64,000 bases of DNA from Todiramphus chloris collaris (taxonomy: Eukaryota > Chordata > Aves > Coraciiformes > Alcedinidae): positions 11,786,231 through 11,850,230 of the forward strand of contig JANVCC010000018.1 in assembly GCA_025345505.1 (NCBI GenBank), given 5' to 3'. Every line of letters begins with the position of its first letter. The stretch's first letter is position 1. Shown here in pieces: positions 32,558-46,823 of the stretch. The translations under genes were made by a program, and so were the position numbers. The notes beneath the pieces are model-generated. The model saw only the letters and a program-made list of their open reading frames with translations. It did no database searches and was not told the DNA's origin.

Positions 32558-35500
32558 CAATCACTTGATTTTAGAGGGACTGGAAGGAACATTTTGTTCT
32601 GGGCCAGGAGAGTAGACCTGTTTAATTTGTTCTCATTAATGTATCTGGAGCATTTTTCTGAGGGAAGTGACCAAGAGTAGCCAAAAATGATGATTATATT
32701 TTGTAAAAAGACAGAAATAAAACTAGAGCTGTCCAGAGTGTAGCATTAGTTTATGAGTGAATAATAAAATGATTATTTCTGAACAATATGAAATTATAAT
32801 GAGACAACCTTGAGGCCTCCAGCACTATAGTATTTTAACAGTTTGTGATTTTTAATAAAATTAGGTTCACAAAACTCCTAGAAATAGAAAAATGGATAAT
32901 TTATAGCTCCCAGTTGTAAAATGTTTACCCAGCTATTATTCAGCCTTATAAATACCCAAAACACATACACATTCACAGAGAGCATAAAACTATTAGTCAC
33001 AAAATTACACGTACAAAGTTACAGTGAAGCCTTAATAGGCCCTTTTTTGACTTTCTGGTTTTTACCTTCTTGTTAAAGTCTATTCTTCAGTTCCCAACTT
33101 ATTTTAAAGATTAGCTTTCTTCCCTGAACATTGTATTAGCCATATAATGGATGCTATGATACCACGGCTTTATTTCGAGGCTTACAACTGAGCTGTCAGC
33201 CAATCAGTGTGTGCCCCTGTGCCCTCATTTGAAATAAGCTGCAGCCTGCAGCTCCTCCAGGTAGATTCTGTCAATTTAAGTATGAAAAATTATAAGATAC
33301 GAGCTCTGTCTTCTGAAGTACTGATGCAAAAGGTAGCAATATTGCATGACCCTAGGGATAGTTGGATGTCTGCTTTGTACTGCAAAAGAGCTGAAAGAAA
33401 TAGCTTGGCTTTTTGGGAGTTTTATGTTTCTGAGGTAGAATATGAAGAACCTGATGAGGAAGTTATGGTTCAAAGGAAGGTTATGAAAATAACAGCAGCC
33501 ATCCTAAACTTATCTAAAAGATTTACAAGAAGTCTGCTACAATGTGTGGGTTTTGACCTCCAGGAACACTAAAATTTATTCATCTTGTGCTGGGGAACAA
33601 AACACACTTGGTGCATTAAATCAGCTTCATTTTTGTGCTTGTGATTATGGGATTTGGAGCAGAGATTTAGATTATAAGGAAATAGTTGTCAAGTCTAAAA
33701 TATAATTAAGACAGTTTTGGTGCCAGAACCAAGATTTTATTTTTCCTGTGCACCAGGATTTTAGGGTGTTTTTCACTTCTTTATATAGAAAGGGTGAGGA
33801 AGGGGATATTTTTTTCTCTTTTATGTGAACAGTCAAAAATGCAACAATGTGACATTTGTGTAGCATAAGCAGATGGTTTTATCATGTTCACAGTTTACTA
33901 TAGAATTACCTTCTTTTTAGGAATAACCTTATACTTAAAAATCTTCCATCTTGCCTTAGTACTCACTGTCAATTTAACTAGTCTTCCAGTGTTACACTGT
34001 GGAGACTTCACACAGAGCAAAGCCCACTAAAAATATAGGTTCCCTTGCAAAATTTCTAACCACTGTAGTTTTAGAAGTTTTATAACAGACCTTGTCTTTC
34101 CATCTACCAAATCTATGATACTTATATAGTTATTTTGATGGGTTATATACCAAAGACATGGGACTGCTTCCATTCAAGGTCTTGGACTTCATGTGCTCTA
34201 CGATATACAACCTAGGACAAGGTTTGCCCTAAGAGTTGTAGTCTTTAGAGACAAGTAGATGAAAGTGGATGGGATGGCAGAAACAACAGTGTTCATGTTG
34301 TGAATCTTGTGAATCATCATTCATCAACTGAATAATATGATCATATTGTGAATCATCATTCATCAGCTGAACACTTCTTGTAAAGCCCTGGTGGGAGTAG
34401 AGTGATACGATTTTTTTCTGACCCTTCTTAATAATTACCAGACACAATTACTCAACAGCAAATTGCAAACCTTCTGAAGTCCCTGAGAGCTATATTAATC
34501 TCACTTCACACCTTCAGAGAACCTATCAATTATAAGAAGGAGCCCAGATGACAATCTTAGATTAAACATGTAGTATTTAGGCAGTTGAAGCTAGGTGACA
34601 CCAATCCAGTCTAGGATGTGTCTTCAATATTCCACAAAATATTGAGTAATACTTTAAGCCAGTCTCTGGCCTTAACTTACCTTCCAATAAGATGATTTTC
34701 CTTCTTCTTTTGTAATCAGTAGAAGATACCATAGAAAGTCTTTAGGCTTTCTCTGTACTGCAAAACAAACAGGCCTATATCTGTAGTTCATTTAAATACA
34801 GAAAGGTTCAATACAAGCACTTGAACTAAAAGCAAAGGATTCTCTACTGATTTGAAAAGTAACTGGGATTTGGGAGCTTATTTCCAGTCTTTGTTTTCTT
34901 ACAGTCTTCCCAGTGTCCTTGTTAGTAGGTTGCACATGACATATTTCTGCTGAGGAAGGGACCAAAACATTGGAATGATGAAATAGTGCGGAAATGGGTC
35001 CTGCTAAACGAGGTGTCAGAAGTCTGTTCTGAAAATACTGATACCAAAAGGTTGTAATTCGTATTTATTTATTTATTTTTGTATTTAATTAATGCAGTGA
35101 TGTAATTGAGCTTGTATTGTTTGGTGAGACAGAAGGATTGTGGGCGACTGTGGGAGGAAATTTATTTCCTGTAGGAACTGCAGTAGGAGAGGAAAAAGAT
35201 GTGTAAGGCAAGGAGGCACAATGTAAAAGAGGAAACATGATAGAATCACATCTCTATTTATATCAATGTACACACAGAAAAATATTTAAAATGTGCCTTT
35301 CTTAAAGAAAATAAACTTTATCATATGTCATCAGAAATATGTGTTGCCTGGTTTTTGGGAAATGAGTTAGTTACTGTATGATTGTTTACTCCAGCTCTAC
35401 CAAATTACTAATTTTGCCATTTTCACTAGGAGAACAAAAAAACTTGGAGTCAGATGAGCAGAAACATTTTGATACCAAAAGATTTTGAAAGGCATTTGGG

Positions 35501-36509
35501 GGATATACAAATATAAAACACACCAAGATTCACATTTAAGGCATCCGATTTCCCTTGATTTAATTAAGAATTTGCAAATACCCTCGCAACTTTTGGAAAT
35601 AAATAACTTCATGTGGAAATCAAGTACATAACCTGCTAAAACAGGTTTTAAAGTATTAGAGGGGATAACTTCTTAAGAGCACTCAAGTGCTGCAGTATGA
35701 CCTCACTGGGCATATGCCCAAGAACACCGTCCCAGTTCACCCAGGAAGGCACTCAGCAAACTGGTATCCACCCTACACATTGCCTCAAAGCAATATAACT
35801 GAAAGTTCACTTAAATCAAACAGCTCCCTCTCTACAAGATTTCAAGCTTTAAGAGAGAAGTTGAAGACAAATCAACCCAGCCATCTTTTACAGTTTGCTC
35901 TTTTACTGTAGATACAATGACAATGTACACGTATATGTAAGCACAGAGATACGACTAAATCACATGTTTAAAGCTCAGCATGGACCCAAAGATAAGGTAC
36001 AAATAAAACATCCATCTTGTTACACATCTTTGTACATTCAAACATACCTTCATTGAAAGAAGGTATTTACTTGTAGAATCAAGTCTGGCACATGAACCTG
36101 TGTGAAGTGGTGTACCCGTGTACCAGGTGGCTACACTGTCCATATTTTGTTTCAGAGTTGTTTCCACCTCTGGTCAAATCAACTGAAAATAGGTATCTGG
36201 TCTAACTGAAAAATTCAGACCTTCTGAACTAGGTGCATAGGTTACATATGGAAAGAGAGAAGCATATTGAGAAATAGAGTATCTCACCATACTGGACCCC
36301 TATATTAAAAAGGAAAAGAGATGAGAGGAAAGGGAAGTGATGCTTGTGTACCTGTTCGCTTGAGTCAACATTAATGCAATTGATGAGTTGAATTCTAAGA
36401 CTCTCAATTATTTGGAGGGGACATAATGTACTGAGAGAATCTTCTTGCCTAAATTATTCATTCTAATATAGGAAGCCTAGAAACAAAAATTTTGATAATT
36501 TAATAGGTA
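32558..36509. other. Unannotated AT-rich non-coding DNA
   Basis: Contains a 121-codon frame (33207-33572 +) beginning at GTG, with no recognised domain, and a TTTA-rich run near 35062-35080. A 14-bp perfect palindrome TGGGCATATGCCCA lies at 35707-35720. No exon is supported. Confidence 0.4.
34306..34371. repeat. 39-bp-period direct duplication
   Basis: TTGTGAATCATCATTCATCA plus RCTGAA occurs twice, ending at 34332 and 34371, separated by an AT-rich 12-bp spacer. One base differs within the core (CAACTGAA / CAGCTGAA). Confidence 0.88.
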
Positions 36510-36740
36510 AGTGAATTGAAGTTGCTCAGTCAAGAAAAAAAGACTGAGAGGAATGTACCTGTGAAAGAGAGGAGAGATCAGCCTCACATGCCCATTAGAG
36601 ACATAAAATAGGTAATGGATGAATCCTGTGACAAGGGAACTGAAGACGGGCATTAGGAAATATCTTTGCAATAGGCAGAACATGGAAGGAACAACCTGCA
36701 TTGTGACTCCACAGTTTCCCTAGGCAAACAAGAGATCTTT
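36510..36740 (+). mobile_element. Ancient CR1/L3-like LINE relic, plus strand
   Basis: GGCATTAGGAAATATCTTTG, CAGAACATGGAAGGAACAAC and TTGTGACTCCACAGTTTCC follow the order of the last ORF2 codons of old CR1/L3-type LINEs (the HWN-R-LP...VVESPS region). AAAAAAAGACTGAGAGGAAT upstream resembles the preceding block. Many substitutions and indels indicate an old insertion. Boundaries are approximate. Confidence 0.5.
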
Positions 36741-39700
36741 GAACGCATGAGCATTTGTCAGGTTTAACACAATTTTAACTGGCACTGTCCTTAGGTCCCT
36801 GCTATCCCTATACATTATAATTTTCTTGCTTGCAAACTCAGCTGGGTAACAGTTTTTTAACTTCTTTCTTCTTCCCTGTTTCTTTCTATTTCCTTTCTAT
36901 TATATGTGTAAAATCCCTGTTTTGCTTGGATATTTCAGGCCAATCATTTCAGGGTTGGTTTAAGAGTGCCCTTTTTTAGTTATATATTGTTTTACAGATT
37001 TTTTTTAATTTTTTTTTTTTAGGTGGATTTAGTTGATTGGAAGGCCGGAAAGACTACCCTGACTTCATTTTTTTTTGAAGACAGAGCATTTTTGATGCAG
37101 TGGAGACTGTTCACAGCCCAAAGAACCTAAATCATTAACCCATGTAATTATTCTGATGATCTTGTTTTACAAAATGCTTTCTTTTCCTTAGCTTTATTTG
37201 AATCCCAGTATAAACCTCAGGTCACTGTTCCTATTTCTTCATACCAATAGAGGTCTATGTCCATGAAACAGGAAGTAGAACTTAAAAAAATTAATTAATT
37301 CTGCAATTCTAGAATGTCTAGAGAATATGTCAGTTTTAATTCATCCATAACATATAATGCCAATCTTCTTAGAATCTCACAGGAAAATATTTCACAGAAA
37401 AGATTCTGTAAAATCTTCAGTTTCTGAAGATCAGGTATCCAAAAGTCTCATCCTCGCTTTTTATCTCCAATTTGCTTCTGTTTATGTATATGTTTCCCAT
37501 CTTACATATAAAGCTAATATCCATGTGAAAAAATATGGAACTATATGAACAAAATGTAGATACAGAAACAAATAAAGTATTCCTCTGGTGACATATGAAT
37601 ACTTCGTATTTATCATTGTAGAATTCTCATTGCTGAAAGTTGAAAAAATAAGGGAAAATCTATAGAAAAGGTAAGACTTTTTCCTTCTAGAGCACTTCAC
37701 TACAGACCTGTAAAAACCTAATGTATTGGACTGTCAAGGTCTGAGGTGATATTATCATAACAAACCTATTAATTTTAAAGTTTTATTAGTATCTCTAAAT
37801 AAGTGAATAAACTGAATAAAACATCTAATTGTAATGCCTTTAGAAATAGTTGGTTTACTGCTATTTCAGTATAAAACTTTTTGCAACCACCTCAAATGCA
37901 AATTAAGTAGTTCTTGGATTCTGCCATATGCAGTCTCTCCACGAGAGTGGAAGTACCTCCAATCTGTGACAAGTGCTCATATCCTGAGACAGACCTCAAA
38001 CCAAAAGTTTTGGTTAGTTTACATGTAAAATTAATCTCATATCATCTCATCCACAGTGCAAGGAAAATTACTTTGGTTACAGATTCATTCTACCTGTAAA
38101 ATAGCTTTCTGAATAGCAACAGAGACCATTTCTACGTATTTTATAAGTATTTCCTTATACTAGTCCACAGGAATTCACCAACAAGAAATGAATGGACTGT
38201 GCTTTGGACCTATGGGGATAATTCAGTTTCCTTGACTGCCAGAGCACATTTGAAAAGAAGATTCTGAGCTGAGAGATGAAAATGTTCTCAAAGTGATAGA
38301 ACCCTTGAAAGTATCTTGCCTAATGAAATTACTGTCTCAGGAAAGCGTCTCTCACTTGAAAGACAAGGAGCTTAAAAATAAATCAGCACAAATAATTTAT
38401 GGCTATAAGCAATACCAAACATATTAAATCTCCAAATAACTGGCATTCACAGTTTCACTTCAATACTTGATGCCTTATTTTTCCTCTTATCCCTATAAAA
38501 GTAGTAAACTGTTTATACATTTTATTGGTATTTTTGGTTGTATCCCCAGGGAAAGAAGTACACAGAGAACAAGGCTGCATGAAAGAAAGATGTATAGAAC
38601 AAAGCCATGATTTCCTTCAGTCACTGCACATCCACAGGGAAGAGTAATTTGTGGAAACATGGAGATGGAGGAGTAATGGATTTCTCTGTCAAAATGATGA
38701 GTGAAAGAAAGAAGTAATTACCATTAATGCACTTCAATTATGGCTCAACGGTTTTTTAGCTGTATGTTCCCATTTAATTTTCATTTAAAACAAAACAGTT
38801 GCCACAGACCCAGAGCTAAAAACAGAAACCACTTTCAGCTACTGGCAAATTAGTGAGTAATGTTCTTATTATATAAGCAGAGTGAAGACTGGCTTCTTCC
38901 AGGCAAACACGGGAAGTGCTTGTTTGTTTCAGGCATTACTCCTTCTCCCCCCAAACTCACAGTTGAACTTTATTTTCAATGTTATAATCAGCTAAGCATG
39001 ATAATACTTTTTTTCTGGTTCCTATTTAGCTTTCAAAGCCTTCACAGGATTTCTGTCATGGATCAGTGGCACCTTCCAGGAGGGAGTGAGGTCAGTGGAC
39101 ATCCTTGGTATACAGGAAGGCATGTTCTATTAGAAAAGGGAAATGTTTTCAAATCCCTCAGATCTTAAGCTACTAAAAATAAACTAATGAGCCTTAAATT
39201 AACTTTTTTTTTTTCCACAGCTTTTCCAAGCCAAATGAAAAGTATATATTATCTGGGAGTGACATGCAGGAAATTAGGCTTATAAATTGTGTTTAAATGA
39301 TTATAGTTTCCAACTTCTTTTAATTCTAATCTTAATATTAATCTGTTGTAGTGTGTATGTTGCAACTTCAGTGGGGTTTTTAGAATTGGTTCTCATTGAA
39401 CCATATGAAATGTTTATGTTTCAGGAGCTCCAAAAGTTATGTGATGTAGAAATCCTTTTGTTATCACTACTTGTCTGTTTGAAGCAGTTTTGAACTAGTG
39501 TCCACATTCAGTGCTACCTCTCTATATCCCTCTAATAACCAAAATGAACTTGGTAAATTACCTGTATATTTTAAATTGTATAGAATAAAGTCAGAACTGG
39601 GGTACCAGAAAACAAAATTTAATGTAAGAATGTGAATGGATGTGAATTTGTTTGGTGAAACTCATCCTTGCTGGGACTCCATAGAAGCCAGTGGAGGTAT

Positions 39701-41589
39701 TTCTAGAGCCTTGAGAGTAAACTGATTAACATGAGTCCTCCAACCCACTGAAACTCTAGACCGTGTTGCAGACTGCAAGTCAGTCTTAGAGTAATCCTTA
39801 CATGCTTACAAGAGACGCCTTTTAGGGCTGAAAGTGATTTAAGCTTGACTGTAGTTGCCCCATTCACACCAAACAAAGAGAGCTTCTGGCAGGGTTTGGA
39901 GTAGATCAGCAAGCATTCCTCCAGGTGGTGCCTTGGTTTGGGGCTTGCCTGTCCAAACAGGTACTTGGGATATCACCTTCTAGTTGCAGGGAGGATGAGA
40001 GAATAAGAATTTGAGTTATGCCATGTCAGCTGACCTCAGCGACAGAGCCTGGGCCCTTGCTCATTTTGTTTAGTGCTATAAACAGTGTTAGCATAGAAAG
40101 GATGAAAGATCATCAGACTGTTTTTTCAACGTGTTCCCTTATGACGCATGCCATAAAACCTCTTTGGGACCATTTTGCATGTTCCTACTGAGAATATGTT
40201 ACTGAAGTCAGTGCTATTGCTATCCCAAGCACTCATACCTTTGAGTTTACAAACAGGCCTTGTATTATCAGTTCACGACAAGCACAAAAACCCAGGTGGG
40301 CTGATACCTCCTGTTCACAGTTATGTTTTGGGCTAGCTGGTACCTGGTTGTATCTCACAAACCAGTCTGCCAGTTCAAAAGGAAGCAAGATATGTAAGCA
40401 TAGGCAGAGGAGGACTCTGGAGTGATAACGTCGAATCCTAGGGAAAATTTACAAAGTAAAGTGAGTTAGAGGCCACTACACCCAAAAAATTTACTGCAGC
40501 AAGCTACCAGCTACAAAACTCTTTGTTCATTCAGGCAAGCGTCAAAAAAAAATCAAAACGTTTCCACTGGCAGAACTTGCAGTTTCTTACAGAATTTCAG
40601 ATAGGTGAGGTTGAGTATGACACCAGCAAGATGTCAGGGAGCATTTGCAAGACCCAGTAAATCTGGAGCAAATCATGGTTAATAGGAATAGTACGTGCCT
40701 TGTGCTAAGGACCCAAACCTACTGGAAAGTCTTTGCCTTTAAAACGCAGTCAGTCACTCATGACTAACCCCCAGTCTCATCACAGGGACGTTTAAATGAA
40801 ATGACTGCAAAATAGTGTCTGCAGAACTACATGTACTGTCTATAATCCTTTAAAATACCTTTAACTGAAAGCACAGAATAGAATCTGTAACTCCTAAATG
40901 CCAGAACATAGTGCTGAGCCATTTGCATTGACATGAGCTTGATAGAGTGGGTGAGATGATCCCATTGTTTCCCTGTAAAGACTTGTCTTTCTTTTTCCTG
41001 CCTCTCCATAGAAGGTTTCCAAATTTCTTCCTCCACCTGCAGAGTTCTTGGAGGAAACTGTCAATATTTCATACTAAGTTCAAACATACTATGTTTTTAT
41101 CCTAAAGTTTATTTACATTTCTTGATTACACTTGTTCTGGCTCATTTCCTTTGTTTCATTCTTGCCAGAAAACCTTGCTAGAGTGTTTGTCAGTTATTAA
41201 TAAATTGAGTCAAACAGTAGCAAGTGTGGTTCAACAATTCTGGCAAATATTAAAGAATGTCATTTTCATTGTTAACAGAATTTTTGGACCATTTTCAGAT
41301 CAAACACAAATTCCAGCCCTTTAACATCTGTTTTTGCTATATCCAGATTGGCAAGAAAACAAATAAAAGGCAAACGAGACTTAAAGATACGTCCTTAGCA
41401 AAAGATGCAGATAATCCATCACTGAATGGACTTTTAGAACTTTTTAAAAATATGAAATTAATAATTGAGTTTTGTTTGGCCATTGAGTGATTTTTCATAA
41501 AGTTGTGAATGATGAAATCAGAAAGAAGCAATATAAGGTATCCTTGAGTTAGATTCTGTTAGAAACTTCAGGAAAAGACCAGATCAATA
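36741..41589. other. Unannotated AT-rich non-coding DNA
   Basis: Nothing recognisable beyond short T and A runs. The longest frame (102 codons, 38860-39168 +) shows no domain. At about 39676-39700, ACTCCATAGAAGCCAGTGGA resembles a fragment of an old dispersed repeat, but it is too short to call. Confidence 0.4.
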
Positions 41590-41965
41590 TGTACTGAAGA
41601 AATTCTAGTGATGGGCACTCCACTGCTGCTATTGGTGATTTATTCCTGTAGTTATAGTGATCTTCTTCACTGTTAATAAATAATATCTTATTTCTGGTTT
41701 GAATGTACCCTGCATGATCTGCAAACCTTTATGTTGCTTTTAGACTTTGCTTTGTAGTTCTGATTATCAGCTTGATGTCTCCCATGACTTGGAGTGTCCA
41801 AGCAAGGCATTGCTTAACCTTTGGAATTTATAAAGTTCTCTGAAGGATTTTTTACAATGCTACAGTCTCAGTCCCAGTTTTTCTTTGAATCCCGCACAAT
41901 TCATAAACATCCATTTTGAACTGTAAGTTCATGAGAATTGGAAATAGCAGTCAGCAGCTTTACAC
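41590..41965 (-). mobile_element. Ancient CR1/L3-like LINE relic, minus strand
   Basis: In order on the plus strand: GTGATGGGCACTCCACTGCT, CTTCACTGTTAATAAATAAT, a CTTATTTCTGGTTTGAATGT block, a CAATTCATAAACATCCATTT block, and TGAACTGTAAGTTCATGAGA leading to AATTGGAAATAGCAGTCAGC. This reproduces the minus-strand order of the ORF2 C-terminal region in old amniote CR1/L3 LINEs. It is highly diverged. Limits are approximate. Confidence 0.55.
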
Positions 41966-44900
41966 AGGTAGTAGACGGACAGAGCAAAACCTCTTTGTTC
42001 CCATGACTACACATCTAGGGATTGCTTTTGCCCTTTTGGCTTTACTTTTTACCTTCATCTGTCACAGTAGGAAATAAATTTATTTCTTTATGAAAATAAT
42101 ATAGTAAAATAAGTAAACCAACCCCCTTTCTACCCTTTCTCTGAGACTTAAGAGATTTTTTTTGGTAAAACTGTACAATACTAATTTCTCTTTGTAAAGG
42201 CAGATTTTTCTAGGTAACCATCTCCCATCCCTGAAGGAAAGAAAGGAAAGAACATTTTTCTCTATTGGTAATTTAACTCCTTTTAGAAGCTTTTACTGGA
42301 ATACTTATAACCTATTTCATTGTATTTAGCTGTACAAAGACTCCTTTTTATTAAGTCTCTATAGCCTTCTTTTTCCCTGGAAGACATTATTCATTACTGG
42401 TACACTGTGAACATGTTGGGTCTTAATTTATTCACTGTATTCATAGACATTTTTCTTGTTAAGTTCACAATATTATCCATAGTAATAAAGAAGGACGCAA
42501 ACCTCCTTTTAAATATAAAAATGTGCAGTTAGCAAGTAAACTCAGGCTGGCCCAGCTCTTCCCAAGAAGGATGTCTGGGTATGTCTGTAGTAGTAAGTTA
42601 AATGTTGTCAGGTGGGTTTCTGGACACTTAAATCTGTTGTAGCCTGTTAGAAACTAAGAGCAATCAGAGATTTTACCTGGGCAAACTAATCATCTCCTGA
42701 GAGACAGAATAGTCCCAAAGACCATAAGTAAGATAGATGAGACAATGGTATTTAAAAAGGAAAGAAGTTTTAATCATATGAACATAAGACCATGTGTCAT
42801 TTGGTCTCAGGATCAGAGAACAGTACCATTCAATTCCCTTATCTAGATGTACTTTCAGCCCCTTTGATGGCTGAACATTTGTATTGCCTTGGCAGACTCT
42901 GAAATTCATAGACCTACTCAAGTGAATAACTATTCCTTAGCCATTGCTAAATGTTCACAATTCCCAGTGTTATGTCAGGAATGCATTTGAACATCTGAGA
43001 TTGTCTGTGCTTTGGGCCCAGTTGACACAGCCTAAGTACACATTTGAGTACCCTTTTAATGAAAAACTTTGCAAATTACATTTCTAACTTTTACAGTGTC
43101 AGCTATGCACTTAAAGACTGCTCAGTGCCTTTTTGAATAATCTATTGAACCTTCAAGTGCTCTTAAGTAGCATTAGCTGACAGCTCCAACTGCACTTTCT
43201 AGACCTGAACCAGATGACTTATTACAGTAGTATTTAGTTACAAAAATACTTCTCTGTGAATTAACATAGCATCTAGTTTGTGTATGTAAAGATTCCAAAG
43301 CTAACCACCATAGCTGGTCTTTGATTTCATATATTCGTAAGCTGTAATAAATGCTATTCTGATCGCAGTTTAACATGATACTCTTAAGGTGGAAAATAAA
43401 GTCTAGTAAATATATTAAAGGTCAGGCTGTTTCCTCAGATACTTTTTGCAATACATGCATTTATCTAATGAATGAGGATCTCATAGGAATAAAAAGCAAA
43501 TTTCCAGGTTTTCCTGTCCAAAGGTGGAGCATGAATGAGTTAAAGAAAGTTAACCGAGTGTTTTCCAAGGTCGGTGATAACATTCTCTGTTATCAAGTAA
43601 TATCTCTCCTAGGGTCTCTCTCATTCTCAGCAGTATGGCTTTTGAAGCTGCTCAGGCAGTATCTACGAAAGCTGTGAGTAACACAGGACCATCCTTCCTG
43701 ACTACACACCAAGTTCTGATGGAAATTAGTGTATTAGCAGAATACAGCATATTATCAGGCAGGAAACATTACATTTTCATTAAAATCTTTCTGGAAAGGA
43801 GGGAAACAGTGACATCCCGTCTAGCCCTACGTTAAGACACATTAAACAGTAGCTCATACTTTCTCCCATTCTCTGCGTAAATCCATTAATCCTCAGAGAA
43901 CTTCCACAAATGCTAGGAAAAAGAGGTGAATCTGCAGTGCTGTAAAAGTTAGTCCTTTTCATATCTGCAAGACATTCTTAACTTCACCCACGAAGAGGAG
44001 AGCCTTGAGATGACACTTGTTTATGTGTAAAACTTTCTAGTGTAAGACATTCACATCTGAGATGATCTGCCCACCTTTCTTAGTTGTTGGCGAGACACAG
44101 ACTTTAGCAGGGGACAATGCATTTTAACAAAGACCTGTTAATTTCTAAATGAGAAACACAAATCACATCCCATGCTTTGTTTTTTCCTAAGTGTCGAAGT
44201 GCTGATACATATCTGTGGATGTCTATACAAGAAATGCCTACAAAAAGGTAAGATGACATGAATGGCACTGCTTGCAAAGGGATTGCAGAATCATGCTGTG
44301 GCTAAAAACTGGGGTGGTTTGGCTTTTTTTTTTTCCTCTCAAATAACTCTTGAAACAGTAGTGGTATGCAGATGTTACACAACTTGGAATCTTGAGAATG
44401 CAATTGATCACACAATTTCATGTGATTTACTCTGAGAAGTGGTTCCAAAACAAAACAGTTTCCTGAATACTGAAAATAGTGAAGCTTGGTTTACAGTTAT
44501 TTTATGTCACACAAGTAAGTGACACTAAAGCTTTTGTATGACCTTACCATCGAGTAGACATTGGAGAAATTAAATTAGCTCACAGAGGGGTGTGAAAGAG
44601 GAGAGAATGTCTTTCCCAACTGAAGGAAAAGCATTTTTTGGAGCTCAGACATTGTTATGTGCCTGAGGAAAGAAATCTTTGCTCAGGAATGACAATTTTG
44701 ATGTGCAATAAGCAAAAGAGTCAAAATGGAATTTCTCTTAGAGTTGAATCTTTCACCATCATACCAGCTTCTTTTCTTCGAATGGAAAGATGTCTATCCA
44801 GGTCCATATTGTCCTTATTTTTACAGGAACTTCAGAATTTTTTTATTTCTTCTTAGATGATAGGCTTGGTTCAAATTCACACCAAAGTTTAAATTCTTGG

Positions 44901-45098
44901 GAGAATAATGAGAAATTTAAAGAACAATAGACAAACATGCAGAGGCATTATTTAGCTCTTGATTCTACTGGTAAACAGGTTTCAAATTCCTGAATGGAAA
45001 GGGAGAAAATTCTGTAGAATTTGCGAACTTCTTCTAATGAATATAAGAAAAATATTTATTTTCAATGTCTCAGAAATTTAAAGCAAAAAAAAATCAGA

Positions 45099-45112
45099 AT
45101 ATATATATATAG
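45099..45112. repeat. Short (AT)n microsatellite
   Basis: About fourteen bases of alternating A and T. Confidence 0.85.
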
Positions 45113-46720
45113 GGTTGGTGGGTTTTAGCATTGTACAATAAATTCTACAGAAAGTCATGGGTTTTTTCTGTAAAAGCAGCTCTGTGATCTGGACTTTGAC
45201 ATTGGTTCCCTATGCTAGGGACAGTTCAACCCAAGATACAAATGTTCAAGATCTTATGACAAGTTTTGCCTGATGCTGTTCTCCTATCAAAATTTTAAAT
45301 CTATGGTATTATATTCAAGATGATATTAAAAATAGACTGCTCTTTTTGCCCCACTTGTAGGGTACATGCCATTGCATAGAAGACCTTTGCCTTCTCTGGT
45401 TGTCACAGAAGTTGTGAACAAGCCTGAGGCATTTCAGTCTATTCCAGAACTGGGAAAGTATGTTCTCCTATTCTACTTCTTTTTCTACTTTCCCACTTCC
45501 CCCTACAAAAAGTAAGGAAGGCAAGCCAAGCAAACTATCAAAACTGTAATGAATATTGTTTTCTTCCAGAAGCAGGTACCAAATAAAATCTCCAATCCTC
45601 AATTCCCTTTAATCTTCCTTGATATTACACTTCAGAATCTTGCACTAGTTTTCTGGACTGTGTCCCCTATCATTGAAAAGAAGGTTAAAGAACCCCAAGT
45701 ATTCACCAATTTTCAAAACAATTCATAGAAGGAAAAATGCAAAGTGATTATGTTCCACATATACATATTCACTAAATGTTATATTGACCAGTTAAACCCT
45801 GGCAATTTTTTTCCCCCAAATTTACTTTCAGCCATGTAAATAATAATCAGTTAGATCCATAGAATACTGAAAGCCCAGTTACTGTACTAGAAACGTAGGA
45901 ACAGAACGTTGAACAGGTATTCTTGGAGAGGAAAAAGCATAACAAATATTTAGATAAAAGTTTATGTCCACTGAGGATATAAAAGGAACAGAGTAAACTA
46001 CTTCCCTTTCCTTCTAGCTGGCCAAGAGGATCTTTTTGTAAATGTGTGATTTCTCCTGTGTGCTCTAGTATTCCCTTTGTTTATCTTTTCTCACCTGATC
46101 CTGTCCTCCTGGTTAAGTTAAATGAAGGGAGATGTTCATACTTCTTTTGGGCTTATACTCCTGCGTGGATTTATTACAACGGCATTGTAAGTAAATAAAA
46201 ATATTTTGGAATTAGAAAGAAATCATAAATATAAACCAGAAAAATAAAAACAAAATTTGGTGCTTTAGCCTGTCAAAATAATCATCACTGAACTGCTGCC
46301 GAAGGTAACTCTTTAATTAGACTGATTAATGCATTGAACTCATGCTGCACTTATATGCATGCTCTTGAATACAATGCCATTTCATAGAATTGCCAAAAGT
46401 TCCACCCATTTTGTTCCCCTGTGTGCATTCTGTCCAAACCCCAATGGACAGCTGTCTCAGATAATGTTGTCAACACAGCACACAAATACTGCTGGTGTGT
46501 CTCATCAGCCTGTATGATTATAAAGAATTTAGATTATAGAATTTCCTGAAAGATATGTTTTGTACAGTAACACTTTGTTTTGCAAACTTTTCCAGATGGT
46601 TACTGTAGATTGCAGTATGTGAGCTGAATCTACAGGATGTCCAGCTCCCTCACCTTGTTCTCTCATTGTGTAGCAATAGGTGCTTATCCTACCCATGGAA
46701 ATAAATATGAATTAAATTCT

Positions 46721-46823
46721 AAAAAAAAAAACCAAAAAGAAAAAGAGATATTTCCTCTCCCAAAAAACCAAACCAAAACAACAAAAAACAAACAAACAAA
46801 AAACACCAAAACCACAACCCTAA
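46721..46823. repeat. A-rich/AAAC low-complexity stretch
   Basis: Poly-A followed by AAACC, CAAA and AAAC units, ending in CCAAAACCACAACCCTAAAC. The lysine/threonine-rich frame across it is an artefact. It could be the decayed tail of a retroposed sequence, but no body is recognisable upstream. Confidence 0.85.

Noticed and set aside
33207-33572. 121-codon frame as a candidate gene
   Set aside because: It starts at GTG, which is not meaningful for a vertebrate gene. It has no recognisable domain or supporting splice context.
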